Part shown: positions 26,245-34,972 of the stretch, piece after piece
Numbering within the stretch: position 1 is the first letter of the stretch
Layout: every line of letters begins with the position of its first letter
Assembly: GCF_002723615.1 (NCBI RefSeq)
Contig: NZ_KZ304971.1
Span: forward strand, 1-52,387
Source: Limimaricola cinnabarinus
GTDB taxonomy: Bacteria; Pseudomonadota; Alphaproteobacteria; Rhodobacterales; Rhodobacteraceae
DNA: 52,387 nt
Direction of reading: 5' to 3'
Position numbers and translations under genes: made by a program
Notes under the pieces: model-generated
The model's database searches: none
Told to the model about the DNA's origin: nothing
What the model saw: only the letters and a program-made list of their open reading frames with translations

Positions 26245-26724
26245 TCAGGCGCGCTCGAGGCTGCGAAGGCTGGCGGGCAGATCGCGCAGCAGCGTCTTGA
26301 GCTGCGGCTCGTCGACCTTCTCGGCGGCCTCCTCGGGCGTCATCCAGCGCCGTTCGCGCCGGTCGGCCTCGGGGAAATCGGATTGCAGCTCGGCGCCCTC
26401 GAAGGCGTAGACATCCACATCCGTCACCACCGGCACGTTGCCGCGCAGGCGCTTGGTGTAGCGGTAGCGCCCGATGAGGCCCCGCCCGCTGCCCACGGGG
26501 CGGATGCCGGCCTCTTCCCAGGCCTCGTCGAGCGCGGTGCCTTCGGCGTCGAAGCCCTTCTTCGGCCAGCCCTTCGGCAGGATCCAGCGCTTGGTCTCGA
26601 GAGAGGTCACCAGCAGCACCTCGAGCCCCCGGTCGCTCTCGCGGTAGCACAAGGCCGCCACCTGAAAGCGCGGAGGCCGTCTCAGCAGCGGCGCGATGAA
26701 GTTCATCCAGAGTTTGGCTAGCAC
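26245..26724 (-). CDS. Nudix hydrolase with altered Nudix box
   Basis: A 159-residue pyrophosphohydrolase of the branch related to diphosphoinositol-polyphosphate and Ap6A hydrolases (ETKRWILPKGWPKKG). The Nudix box GWPKKGFDAEGTALDEAWEE has Phe where GX5E expects Glu and Asp where RE expects Arg, but keeps the metal-binding EAWEE glutamates, so activity is likely. The start is GTG at 26724, with AGGTGG upstream; a later ATG (26706) lacks a site. It lies just ahead of the phosphate transporter, and a shared role in phosphate or polyphosphate metabolism is an inference. Confidence 0.87.
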   Translation of the reverse strand: MLAKLWMNFIAPLLRRPPRFQVAALCYRESDRGLEVLLVTSLETKRWILPKGWPKKGFDAEGTALDEAWEEAGIRPVGSGRGLIGRYRYTKRLRGNVPVVTDVDVYAFEGAELQSDFPEADRRERRWMTPEEAAEKVDEPQLKTLLRDLPASLRSLERA

Positions 26725-26810
26725 GGCAATCCACCTGAATTGTTGAAGCCCAATCGTCTAGACCGGGCCTTGCCTTCGCATCAAGCATCGCGTCCGGATT
26801 TTTTGCAGAT

Positions 26811-26837
26811 CTTCCGTCGCGCTCCTTCCGTCGCGCT
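26811..26837. repeat. 13-base direct repeat upstream of the Nudix gene
   Basis: CTTCCGTCGCGCT occurs at 26811-26823 and again at 26825-26837. The 238 bases between the Nudix start and the next gene hold no other feature I can support. Confidence 0.6.
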
Positions 26838-26962
26838 TCGGGGGCGGCCGGCGCGTCTCGTGGGATGCAAGCAGGCCCCGTGCCGTTACCACGATGGGTC
26901 ATGCGCTCCCCGCATGGCGGGATTGACTGGCATTCGGCCGCGAAGACGCCCATTTGGCAGGC

Positions 26963-27169
26963 ATGAGAGCGATGAAGCTCTCGGATGTTCCAGATGAGCT
27001 TGTGATGACCCAGAACGATCTCTACGCCCGCCCGACCCAAGCCGAAATCGAAGCCGTCATGTCCGAGGCCCGCCAGTTGCGTGCCGCTCATGTCGCTGGC
27101 GTCTTCCGCGCCGTGGCCCGCAAGCTGCGCGGCCTGACCGTCGGCGGCAAGGCTTCGGCCGCGGCCTGA
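26963..27169 (+). CDS. Small conserved orphan protein of Rhodobacteraceae type
   Basis: A short protein of 54 to 68 residues. The part beginning MTQNDLYARPTQAEIEAVMSEARQLRA resembles a small family I recall only from Rhodobacteraceae (RSP_7527-like), made of one amphipathic helix and a basic C-terminal tail (ARKLRGL). ATG at 26963, 26972 or 27005 could start it; 27005 fits the family best, but none has a strong ribosome site. The function is unknown. It stands alone, convergent with the oxidoreductase gene, with a GC hairpin between. Confidence 0.6.
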   Translation: MRAMKLSDVPDELVMTQNDLYARPTQAEIEAVMSEARQLRAAHVAGVFRAVARKLRGLTVGGKASAAA

Positions 27170-27177
27170 TCGCGATC

Positions 27178-27207
27178 GGCGGGGCGGCCCCGAATGGCCG
27201 CTCCGCC
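27178..27207. terminator. Hairpin between convergent genes
   Basis: GGCGGGGCGGCC (27178-27189) pairs with GGCCGCTCCGCC (27196-27207) with one G-U pair over a six-base loop. No T tract follows on either strand. Confidence 0.4.
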
Positions 27208-27221
27208 GCGCCTCTCCAAGC

Positions 27222-30200
27222 CTAGCGCAGCGCCGCGCGCAGCTCTTCGACGCGGGGCTTCACCCGCGCCACCGCCTCGGCCTTGACCGGGCCGAAACCG
27301 CGGATCTCCATCGGCGCCGCCAGCATCTCGCGGCAGCTGTCGAGATCCCCCGCCTGGGCCGCCTTGCGGCAATCCGACATGACCGCCTCGAACCAGCCGA
27401 TCAGGGCGCGCTCCATGCGCCGCTCCTCGGTATGGCCGAAGGGGTCGAGCGCGGTGCCCCTCAGGCGCTTGAGCCGGGCCAGCCCGCGGAAGCCCGGCTT
27501 GATCCAGGCCCCGAAGGCGCGCTTGCGCGGACGGCCCCGGCTGTCGCGGCCCAGCGGCAGGAGCGGCGGGGCAAGGTGATGCTTCACCGTGAAATCGCCC
27601 TCGAACTCGGCCTTCAGCGTCTCCTCGAAGCCGGTTTCCTCGTGCAACCGCGCGACCTCGTATTCGTCCTTGTAGGACATCAGCTTGAACAGCGACTTCG
27701 CGGCGAGGATGGTCAGCTCCTCGACCTGCTCGGCCGGCAGGTCGAGCCCGGTGCGGAACGCGGTCAGGGTGTCGTGGTAGCGCTGGGCCCAGGCGCCGTC
27801 CTGGTAATCGGCGAGGAAATCGCCGCGCCGCTCGATCACGCTTTGCATGGTTTCCGGCGCGGCGGGCGCGCGGCCCAGCGCGGCGTCGAGCGCTGCCGGA
27901 TTCGCGGCCAGAAGCCGCCCGTAAGCCAGCGCCATGCGATTCTTCTCGATCGCCACGCCGTTGAGCTCCACCGCCTGCTCCAGCGCCGCGAGGCTCACCG
28001 GCACGAGGCCGCTTTGCCAGGCATGGCCGAGCATCATCACGTTGGAGAACACGGCGTCGCCCAGAAGCGCCTCGGCCACGGCATTGGCGTCGAAGGCGTC
28101 GAGCTTTTCCGCCCCCACGGCCTGCGCGATCGCCGCCTCGCGGGCATCGACCTTGAGATCGGCGTCGCGGTGCAGCACCAGATCGCCCGTCGGCATCTCG
28201 GCGCGGTTGAGGACCACGCGCGTGCCCTTCCGGTAGCAGACGCTCGCCTTGGGCGAGGACGACGCGACGATGTCGCAGGCGATCACCGCATCCGCCGTGC
28301 CGGCCTCGATGCGGACTTGGTGGATCTCCTCGGGGCTGCGGGCGAGGCGGATGTAGCTCAGCACCGTGCCGAATTTCTGCGCGAAGCCGGTGAAGTCGAG
28401 CACGCTCGACCCCTTGCCCTCCAGATGCGCGGCCATGGTGATCAGCGCACCCACGGTGACGACGCCGGTGCCGCCGACGCCCGAGACCAGAAGCTCGTAG
28501 GGCTTCGACAGCGTGGGCAGGTCGGGCAGGGGCAGGTCGCGCGCCAGCGCCAGCGCGTCGATGCCCGCGCCCTCGCGCTTCTTGCGGGTCGCGCCCTCGA
28601 CGGTGACGAAGCTCGGGCAGAAGCCTTCGAGGCAGGAGAAATCCTTGTTGCAGCTCGACAGGTTGATCTTCCGCTTGCGGCCGAACTCGGTCTCCTTGGG
28701 CTCGACGGAGAGGCAGTTCGACGCGACCGAGCAATCGCCGCAGCCCTCGCAGACGAGCTCGTTGATATAGGCGAAGCGCTTGGGGTCCTCCATCGTGCCG
28801 CGCTTGCGGCGGCGGCGCTTTTCGGTGGCGCAGGTCTGCTCGTAGATCAGCACGGTGACGCCGGGGATCTCGCGCAGCTCGCGCTGGATGCGGTCGAGCT
28901 CGCGGCGGTGGTCGATGGTGGTGCCGCGCGGCAGGTCGGCCTTGTCGAACTTTTCGGGGTGATCAGAGACCAGAGCGATCCGCTCGACCCCTTCGGCCCG
29001 GCAGGACTGGGCGATGGCCTGCACGCTCACCGGCCCGTCGACCGGCTGGCCACCGGTCATGGCGACGGCGTCGTTGTAGAGGATCTTGTAGGTGATGTTG
29101 GTCTTCGCCGCGACCGCCTGCCGGATGGCGAGGCTGCCTGAGTGGTACCACGTGCCTTCGCCCAAGTTCTGGAAGATGTGGCGGTTGCCGTTGAACTTCG
29201 AGGTCACGGCCCAGGGCACGCCTTCGCCGCCCATCTGCGCGTAGCCCAGCGTTTCGCGGTCCATCCAGGACGCCATGACGTGGCAGCCGATGCCGGAATT
29301 GGCCTGGCTGCCCTCGGGCAGCTTGGTCGAGCTGTTATGCGGGCAGCCCGAGCAGAAATAGGGGGTGCGGGTTGCGCCGGGGATGGTGAGGATCGGCGGC
29401 GGGGTCTCGGTCAGCGCCTTCGCCTTGGCCGGGAAGCCCTCGCCCGGGAACAGCTTGTCGAGGCGCTGGGCCAGGACGGGGAGCAGCACCTTGGGCGACA
29501 GCTCGCCGGTCCAGGGCAGGAGCGCGTTGCCCGGCCCGTCGAACTTGCCGACCATGCGCTCGGGCTTGTGGCCGGGCCAGTCGTAGAAATATTCCTTGAG
29601 CTGGCTCTCGATGATGCCGCGCTTTTCCTCGACGACGAAGACCTCCTGCTTTTCCTGCACGAAGTCGAGCGCGGCGCGGCGGGCCAGCGGCCAGACCATG
29701 CCCACCTTGTAGATGTCGATGCCGAGGCGGCGGCATTCGGCCTCGTCGAGCCCCAGAAGCCGCAGCGCCTCCATCAGGTCGAGATGGCCCTTGCCGGTGG
29801 TGACGATGCCGAAGCGGGCCTCCGCGATGCCGTAGATCGCGTGGTCGATCGGGTTGGCCTCGGCAAAGGCCTGCACGGCGGCGAGCTTGTGCTGCATCCG
29901 CGCCTCGATCTCGGGCGAGGGCAGGTCTGACAGGCGGACATGCAGCCCGCCCTGCGGCGCGGTGTAGTCGGGCTGATTGAACTCGCGCGGCGGCAGGAGG
30001 TCCACCGACTGGCCGCTCTCGACCGTCTCCGACACCGCCTTGAAGCCGACCCATGTGCCCGAAAAGCGCGACAGCGCGAAGCCCCATTCGCCGAAGGGGA
30101 GGTATTCGGCGACCGAGGCCGGGTTCAGCACCGGCATGAACCACGACATGAAGGCGACGTCGGACTGGTGCGACATGGACGACGAGACGCAGCCATGATC

Positions 30201-30653
30201 GTCGCCCGCCACCACCAGCACGCCGCCCTTCGCGGAAGAGCCATAGGCGTTGCCGTGTTTCAGCGCATCGCCCGAGCGGTCCACGCCCGGCCCCTTGCCG
30301 TACCACATCGAGAACACGCCCTCGACCTCGCGCTGCGGGTCGAGCGCGACCTGCTGGGCACCGAGCACCGCCGTCGCCCCGAGGTCCTCGTTCACCGCGG
30401 GGAGAAACTCGATCTTGTGCTCTTTCAGCTGTTTCTCGCCGCGCCACATCTCCATGTCGAGCGCGCCCAAGGGCGAGCCGCGATAGCCCGAGACGAAACC
30501 GGCGGTGTTCATCCCCGCCGCGCGGTCGCGCCGGGCCTGATCGAGCATGACGCGCACCAGCGCCTGCGTGCCGGTGAGAAACACCCGGCCCTCGGTCCGC
30601 TCGTAGCGGTCCGACAGCTTGTAGCTTCGGAAACTGTGCGACTGGTCTGTCAT
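27222..30653 (-). CDS. Indolepyruvate ferredoxin oxidoreductase, single-chain IorA-IorB type
   Basis: A 1143-residue thiamine-diphosphate enzyme that decarboxylates aryl-2-oxo acids (indolepyruvate, phenylpyruvate) to aryl-acetyl-CoA and reduces ferredoxin. In order: an N-terminal pyrimidine-binding part (TAGFVSGYRGSPLGALDME), the TPP-binding part (SGIGCHVMASWMD, then the GEGVPW region), one [4Fe-4S] motif CEGCGDCSVASNC after residue 620, and a gamma-type domain (SGVGGTGVVTVGALI) in the C-terminal third. GGAGGA precedes the ATG. In Phaeobacter a homologue supplies phenylacetyl-CoA from phenylpyruvate, and the paa cluster 600 bases away fits the same role. It is divergent from an Lrp gene. Confidence 0.93.
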   Translation of the reverse strand: MTDQSHSFRSYKLSDRYERTEGRVFLTGTQALVRVMLDQARRDRAAGMNTAGFVSGYRGSPLGALDMEMWRGEKQLKEHKIEFLPAVNEDLGATAVLGAQQVALDPQREVEGVFSMWYGKGPGVDRSGDALKHGNAYGSSAKGGVLVVAGDDHGCVSSSMSHQSDVAFMSWFMPVLNPASVAEYLPFGEWGFALSRFSGTWVGFKAVSETVESGQSVDLLPPREFNQPDYTAPQGGLHVRLSDLPSPEIEARMQHKLAAVQAFAEANPIDHAIYGIAEARFGIVTTGKGHLDLMEALRLLGLDEAECRRLGIDIYKVGMVWPLARRAALDFVQEKQEVFVVEEKRGIIESQLKEYFYDWPGHKPERMVGKFDGPGNALLPWTGELSPKVLLPVLAQRLDKLFPGEGFPAKAKALTETPPPILTIPGATRTPYFCSGCPHNSSTKLPEGSQANSGIGCHVMASWMDRETLGYAQMGGEGVPWAVTSKFNGNRHIFQNLGEGTWYHSGSLAIRQAVAAKTNITYKILYNDAVAMTGGQPVDGPVSVQAIAQSCRAEGVERIALVSDHPEKFDKADLPRGTTIDHRRELDRIQRELREIPGVTVLIYEQTCATEKRRRRKRGTMEDPKRFAYINELVCEGCGDCSVASNCLSVEPKETEFGRKRKINLSSCNKDFSCLEGFCPSFVTVEGATRKKREGAGIDALALARDLPLPDLPTLSKPYELLVSGVGGTGVVTVGALITMAAHLEGKGSSVLDFTGFAQKFGTVLSYIRLARSPEEIHQVRIEAGTADAVIACDIVASSSPKASVCYRKGTRVVLNRAEMPTGDLVLHRDADLKVDAREAAIAQAVGAEKLDAFDANAVAEALLGDAVFSNVMMLGHAWQSGLVPVSLAALEQAVELNGVAIEKNRMALAYGRLLAANPAALDAALGRAPAAPETMQSVIERRGDFLADYQDGAWAQRYHDTLTAFRTGLDLPAEQVEELTILAAKSLFKLMSYKDEYEVARLHEETGFEETLKAEFEGDFTVKHHLAPPLLPLGRDSRGRPRKRAFGAWIKPGFRGLARLKRLRGTALDPFGHTEERRMERALIGWFEAVMSDCRKAAQAGDLDSCREMLAAPMEIRGFGPVKAEAVARVKPRVEELRAALR

Positions 30654-30783
30654 GGCGGAGTCCTCCCTCGACTCTGGCTTGCCTCACTGTGGACCACGCA
30701 GGCTGGATATTGCTTTCAGTTTCGCGCGATCAGCCGTAGTTTGCGGGATGCCGTTTCAGGCGCGCGCCCAATTTCGGAATGCC
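30654..30783. promoter_or_regulatory. Divergent promoter region, oxidoreductase / Lrp regulator
   Basis: 130 bases between the two starts, more AT-rich than the surroundings. Control of the oxidoreductase by the divergent Lrp-type protein is expected from the arrangement, but I could not pick out a convincing operator. Confidence 0.4.
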
Positions 30784-31248
30784 ATGGTCACCTCCCTCGA
30801 TCCCGCCGACATCCGCATCCTGACCGCGCTGCAGGAGGATGGCCGCCTCTCCAATGCCGATCTGGCCGAGCGCGTCGGCATGTCGGCCTCGTCCTGCTGG
30901 CGGCGGGTGCGGGCGCTGGAGGAGGCGGGCGCGATCGAGCGGCCGGGCGTGCGGCTCAACCCCGAGGCCTGCGGGCTGGGGTTTCAGGCGATCGTGCATG
31001 TCAGCCTCGTGCGCCACGAGATGCGGCCCGTGGAGGATTTCATCCGCGCGGTGCAGGCCCGGCCCGAGGTGCAGGAATGCTACGCCACCACCGGGCAGGC
31101 GGATTATCACCTGCGGGTGCTCTGCCGCGATCTCGCGGCCTATAACGCGTTTCTGGAGGAATTCCTGTTTCGCCAGCCGGCGGTGGCCAGCGCCCAGACC
31201 AACATGGTGCTGCGCGCCGTCAAGACGCGCAGCAAGCTGCCGCTCTAG
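30784..31248 (+). CDS. Lrp/AsnC family transcriptional regulator
   Basis: A 154-residue regulator. The N-terminal helix-turn-helix (LDPADIRILTALQEDGRLSN then LAERVGMSASSCWRRVRALE) is followed by the RAM/ACT ligand domain (HVSLVRHEMRPVEDFIRAV, TGQADYHLRVLCRDL). The start at 30784 fits the family length; ATG at 30748 would extend it. It is divergent from the arylpyruvate oxidoreductase, so sensing an aromatic amino acid such as phenylalanine and controlling that gene is a fair inference. Its TAG stop shares CTAG (31245-31248) with the convergent paaY stop. Confidence 0.92.
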   Translation: MVTSLDPADIRILTALQEDGRLSNADLAERVGMSASSCWRRVRALEEAGAIERPGVRLNPEACGLGFQAIVHVSLVRHEMRPVEDFIRAVQARPEVQECYATTGQADYHLRVLCRDLAAYNAFLEEFLFRQPAVASAQTNMVLRAVKTRSKLPL

Positions 31249-31853
31249 GGCTTTGTCGTGACGAGGTATTTCGGATCATAGGCCGGGGCCTCGATCCGCC
31301 TGCGGCCCTCCTCGGCGCGGGGCAGGGGGTCGCAGGCCACGAGCTTTTCGCCCGCTTCCGCCGCGAGCCGGGTGTAGATCGCGGTGCCCTGGCTCTTCCA
31401 CGCGACCTCGTCCTCGGTCAGCTCGCGGATCACCTTGGCGGGCATGCCGACGACCATCGAGCGCGGCGGGATCTGCATGCCCGCCTTCACGAAGGCGAGT
31501 GCTGCGACGATGCTCTCGGCCCCGATCACCACGTCGTCCATGATCACCGCGTTCATGCCGACCATCGCGTTCTCGCCGACGCGGCAGCCATGCAGCACCG
31601 CGCCATGGCCGACATGGCCGCGCGGCTCGATCACCGCGTCCTTGTTGGGAAAGGCGTGCATGACGCAGGTTTCCTGCAGGTTGGCGTTCTCGCCCACCAC
31701 CACGCGCCCAAAATCGCCGCGCAGGATCGCGCCGGGGCCGATATAGGCCCCCGCGCCGACATGGGTGTCGCCGATCAGCACCGCCTCGGGGTGGACGAAG
31801 GCCGAAGGGTCCACCACCGGCACGACGCCGTCATAGGCATAGACGCGGGCCAT
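31245..31853 (-). CDS. paaY: PaaY-type hexapeptide-repeat thioesterase / gamma carbonic anhydrase-like protein
   Basis: A 202-residue left-handed beta-helix trimer-forming protein. Hexapeptide repeats run through residues 15-145 (VHPEAVLIGDTHVGAGAYIG, VGHGAVLHGCRVGENAMVG), with histidines placed as metal ligands as in gamma-class carbonic anhydrases. PaaY in phenylacetate clusters hydrolyses dead-end CoA thioesters, including the product that forms when the PaaZ aldehyde cyclises. Start ATG 31853 overlaps the paaZ stop by one base (TGATG), so TTG at 31856 is not needed. It is the last gene of the operon. Confidence 0.9.
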   Translation of the reverse strand: MARVYAYDGVVPVVDPSAFVHPEAVLIGDTHVGAGAYIGPGAILRGDFGRVVVGENANLQETCVMHAFPNKDAVIEPRGHVGHGAVLHGCRVGENAMVGMNAVIMDDVVIGAESIVAALAFVKAGMQIPPRSMVVGMPAKVIRELTEDEVAWKSQGTAIYTRLAAEAGEKLVACDPLPRAEEGRRRIEAPAYDPKYLVTTKP

Positions 31854-33898
31854 CAAAGATCGCGCTGCTCTTTGGCCACCAGCGTCAGCACGTCGTATTG
31901 CGCCACCACCTCGGCATCGTCGCGCAGCACGGTGCAGTCCCAGCGCACCTCGCCGTAATCATCCGTTTCGCGCGGGTTGATCTGCTTGGCGGTGAGCTGG
32001 ACGCGCAGGCTGTCGCCCGCGTTCACGGGCGTCATGAAGCGCAAGCTGTCGACGCCGTAATTGGCGAGCACCGGGCCTTCGTCGGGCTGCACGAAGAGAC
32101 CCGCGGCGAAGGAGACGATCAGGTAGCCATGCGCGACGCGGCCCTCGAAGAACGGGTTCCGCTTCGCCGCGTCCTCGTCCATGTGGGCGTAGAAGGTGTC
32201 GCCGGTGAACTCGGCGAAATGCTCGATATCCTCGAGCGTCACCTTGCGCGCCTCGGTGACGATGGTGTCGCCGATCTCCAGCTCCGCGAGCGACTTGCGG
32301 AAGGGATGCACCTCGGTCTCGCGGCGGCTCGCGCCGGGCATCCACTGGCCGATGACGGCGGTCAGCTGGTCGGGCGTGCCCTGCAGCGCGGTGCGCTGCA
32401 TGAAATGCTTCACGGCGCGCATGCCGCCCAGCTCCTCGCCGCCGCCCGCGCGGCCCGGCCCGCCATGCACCATCTGGGGCAGGGGGGAGCCATGGCCGGT
32501 CGAGGTCTTGGCCGAGAGGCGGTTGCCGAAGAGCACGCGGCCATGCAGCTTGGCGATGCCGCGACCCAAGGTCTTCGCGACCTCCGTGTCGTCGGTGAAG
32601 ACTGACGCCACCAGCGAGCCCGCGCCGCGATTGGCGATGTCGATCGCCTCGTCGAGGCTGTCATAGGGCATCAAGGTGCAGACCGGGCCGAAGGCCTCGA
32701 TCTCGTGCGGGGCCTTCGCGTTGAGCGGGTCGTCGCAGACCAGCACGCAGGGCGCGACGAAGGCGCCTTTCTCGGGCACGGCACCCGGCTCGATCACCAC
32801 GCGCGCCTCGGCACCGATCGCCTCAACGGCCTTACGCACTTCCTCGACCTGATCGGTCGAGGCCAGCGCGCCCATGCGGGTCTCCTTCTTGCCCGGATGG
32901 CCGATGGTGGTCTTGGCGATGCGGGCGCGCAGCGCCTCGACGGCCGGTTCGACAAGCGCGCGCGGCAGGATGGCGCGGCGGATCGCGGTGCATTTCTGGC
33001 CCGCCTTGGCGGTCATCTCGCGATGCACTTCCTTGACGAACAGCTCGAATTCAGGGCTGTCGGGCGTGGCGTCCGATCCGAGGATGCAGGCGTTGAGGCT
33101 GTCGGCCTCGGCGGTGAAGCGCACCGCGTTCTCGATGACGGCGGGCGTATTGCGCAGCTTGCGCGCGGTGGCCGCCGAGCCGGTGAAGGTCACCACGTCC
33201 TGGCAGGTCACCCGGTCCAGCAGGTCGCCGGTGCGGCCGCAGATCAGCTGCAGCGCGCCCTCGGGCAGCTCGCCGGTTTCGAGGATCAGCCGCACGCAGG
33301 CCTCGGTGAGATAGGAGGTCTGGCTGGCAGGCTTCACGATGGCGGGCATGCCCGCGAGCCAGGTTGGCGCCAGCTTTTCCAGCATCCCCCAGACCGGGAA
33401 GTTGAAGGCGTTGATGTGGATGGCCACGCCTTCGAGCGGCATCAGCACGTGCTGGCCGATGAAGCTGCCATCCTTCGACAGGATCTCGGGTGTGCCGTCG
33501 GGGATGACATGGGCGTTGGGCAGCTCGCGGCGGCCCTTCGAGGCATAGGAGAGCATCGTGCCGATGCCGCCCTCGATGTCGATCCAGCCATCCGAGCGGG
33601 TCGCGCCGGTGGCGGTGGAGATCGCGTAGAGCTCTTCCTTGCGCTCCATCAGGGCAAGGCCGATGCGCTTCATCATCATGGCGCGCTGATGCGTCGTCAT
33701 CTCGCGCAAGGCGGGGCCGCCGACCTCGCGGCCATGGCGCAGCATCTCACCCATGTCGATGCCGGTGGCGTCGACGCGGGCGACCGGATCGCCGGTCGCG
33801 GCATCGGCGACGATTTGGCCCTCATCGGTGCCGGCCTGCCAGCGGCCCGCAACATAGGACTCCAGGCGGCGCGGCTCGGTGGGAATGGCGTCCAGCAT
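31853..33898 (-). CDS. paaZ: Bifunctional ring-opening enzyme: oxepin-CoA hydrolase / semialdehyde dehydrogenase
   Basis: A 681-residue fusion. The C-terminal MaoC hotdog domain (about 540-681, with catalytic Asp567 and His572 in GDTFYAH) opens the oxepin ring, and the N-terminal aldehyde dehydrogenase domain oxidises the resulting semialdehyde to 3-oxo-5,6-dehydrosuberyl-CoA using NADP+. Glu264 (TAEADSLNAC) and nucleophile Cys303 (GQKCTAIRR) are in place, so both halves look active. In TDA-producing roseobacters the PaaZ aldehyde is a branch point to tropone compounds, but no tda genes are seen here. It starts three bases after the paaE stop. Confidence 0.95.
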   Translation of the reverse strand: MLDAIPTEPRRLESYVAGRWQAGTDEGQIVADAATGDPVARVDATGIDMGEMLRHGREVGGPALREMTTHQRAMMMKRIGLALMERKEELYAISTATGATRSDGWIDIEGGIGTMLSYASKGRRELPNAHVIPDGTPEILSKDGSFIGQHVLMPLEGVAIHINAFNFPVWGMLEKLAPTWLAGMPAIVKPASQTSYLTEACVRLILETGELPEGALQLICGRTGDLLDRVTCQDVVTFTGSAATARKLRNTPAVIENAVRFTAEADSLNACILGSDATPDSPEFELFVKEVHREMTAKAGQKCTAIRRAILPRALVEPAVEALRARIAKTTIGHPGKKETRMGALASTDQVEEVRKAVEAIGAEARVVIEPGAVPEKGAFVAPCVLVCDDPLNAKAPHEIEAFGPVCTLMPYDSLDEAIDIANRGAGSLVASVFTDDTEVAKTLGRGIAKLHGRVLFGNRLSAKTSTGHGSPLPQMVHGGPGRAGGGEELGGMRAVKHFMQRTALQGTPDQLTAVIGQWMPGASRRETEVHPFRKSLAELEIGDTIVTEARKVTLEDIEHFAEFTGDTFYAHMDEDAAKRNPFFEGRVAHGYLIVSFAAGLFVQPDEGPVLANYGVDSLRFMTPVNAGDSLRVQLTAKQINPRETDDYGEVRWDCTVLRDDAEVVAQYDVLTLVAKEQRDL

Positions 33899-33901
33899 GT
33901 C

Positions 33902-34972
33902 TCAGTGTCCTTCGTATTCGATGGTGATCTCGTCGGAGAGCGGCAGACACTGGCAGGTCAGCACCAGCCCGTCCGCCACCTCGTTGTCCTCGAGAGCGTA
34001 GTTCTGCATCATCTCGACCTCGCCCGACTTCACCCGGCCGATGCAGGTCGAACAGACCCCCGCCTTGCAGGAGAAGGGCGCGTCGATGTCGTGTTCGCGG
34101 GCGGCCTCGAGCACCGACTGGCCGGTGCGCGGCATCTTGAAGCTGCGCGACACGCCGTCGAGGATCACGGTCGCGCGGACCATGTCGCCGCTCTCGCGCG
34201 CGGCCTTCGCGGCCTCGCGCATCTTGGCGCGGCCCGGCTGGGCGGCGCCGAACAGCTCGAACTTGATCTTGTCCTTGGGCATGCCCGCCTCTTCGAGCGC
34301 GCCCGCCACGTCCTTCATCATCGCCTCGGGGCCGCAGATGAAGGCCATCTCGGCCTCGGGGCTGACCCATGGGCCGAACAGCGCGCGGCACTTCTCGGCG
34401 TCGATCCGGCCCGAGAACAGCTCGATCTCCTGCGCCTCGCCGGAAAAGACATGCACGACGTTCAGCCGGTCGAGATAGCGGTCCTTGAGATCGCCCAGCT
34501 CGGTCTTGAACATCACCGAGGAGAGCTGCCGGTTGCCATAGACCAGCGTGAAGCGCGCCTGCTTTGATCCCTGCAGGATGCTCTTGGCGATCGACAGGAC
34601 CGGCGTGATGCCGGAGCCCGCGGCAAAGCCGAGATAATGCTTTTCGCCCGCCTCCTCGGGGGCGGCGAAGCGGCCCTGTGGCGGCAGCGCCTCGAGCGTG
34701 TCGCCGACCTTCAGATCATGCTTGGCAAAGCTGGAGAACGCCCCGCCATCGACCTTCTTGATGCCGACGCGCAGCCCCTCCTCGGGCGTGGCGCAGATCG
34801 AGTAGGAACGGCGCAGCTCCTCGCCGTCGAAATCGCGGCGGAAGGTGAGGTATTGGCCGGGGCGGAAGCGGAACGCCTCGCCATCGCCCTTGGCGGGCGC
34901 GAGTGAGACGACCACGGCGTCGCGGGTGTCGTGGTCGATGCCGGTGACGGTCAGCGGGTAGAATTCTTGCAT
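33902..34972 (-). CDS. paaE: Phenylacetyl-CoA epoxidase reductase subunit
   Basis: A 356-residue iron-sulphur flavoprotein that carries electrons from NADPH to the PaaABC(D) oxygenase. An N-terminal ferredoxin-reductase module (FAD site RRSYSICATPEEGL, then YLGFAAGSGITPVLS and the FICGPEAMM nucleotide site) is joined to a plant-type [2Fe-2S] ferredoxin with Cys302, Cys307, Cys310 and Cys340 (CX4CX2CX29C). The start at 34972 overlaps the paaD stop by one base. The order paaABCDE is the canonical epoxidase operon. Confidence 0.95.
   Translation of the reverse strand: MQEFYPLTVTGIDHDTRDAVVVSLAPAKGDGEAFRFRPGQYLTFRRDFDGEELRRSYSICATPEEGLRVGIKKVDGGAFSSFAKHDLKVGDTLEALPPQGRFAAPEEAGEKHYLGFAAGSGITPVLSIAKSILQGSKQARFTLVYGNRQLSSVMFKTELGDLKDRYLDRLNVVHVFSGEAQEIELFSGRIDAEKCRALFGPWVSPEAEMAFICGPEAMMKDVAGALEEAGMPKDKIKFELFGAAQPGRAKMREAAKAARESGDMVRATVILDGVSRSFKMPRTGQSVLEAAREHDIDAPFSCKAGVCSTCIGRVKSGEVEMMQNYALEDNEVADGLVLTCQCLPLSDEITIEYEGH

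Noticed and set aside
31853-33898. Possible link to tropodithietic acid synthesis through PaaZ
   Set aside because: PaaZ keeps both active sites and no tda-type genes are in the window, so only ordinary phenylacetate breakdown is supported.
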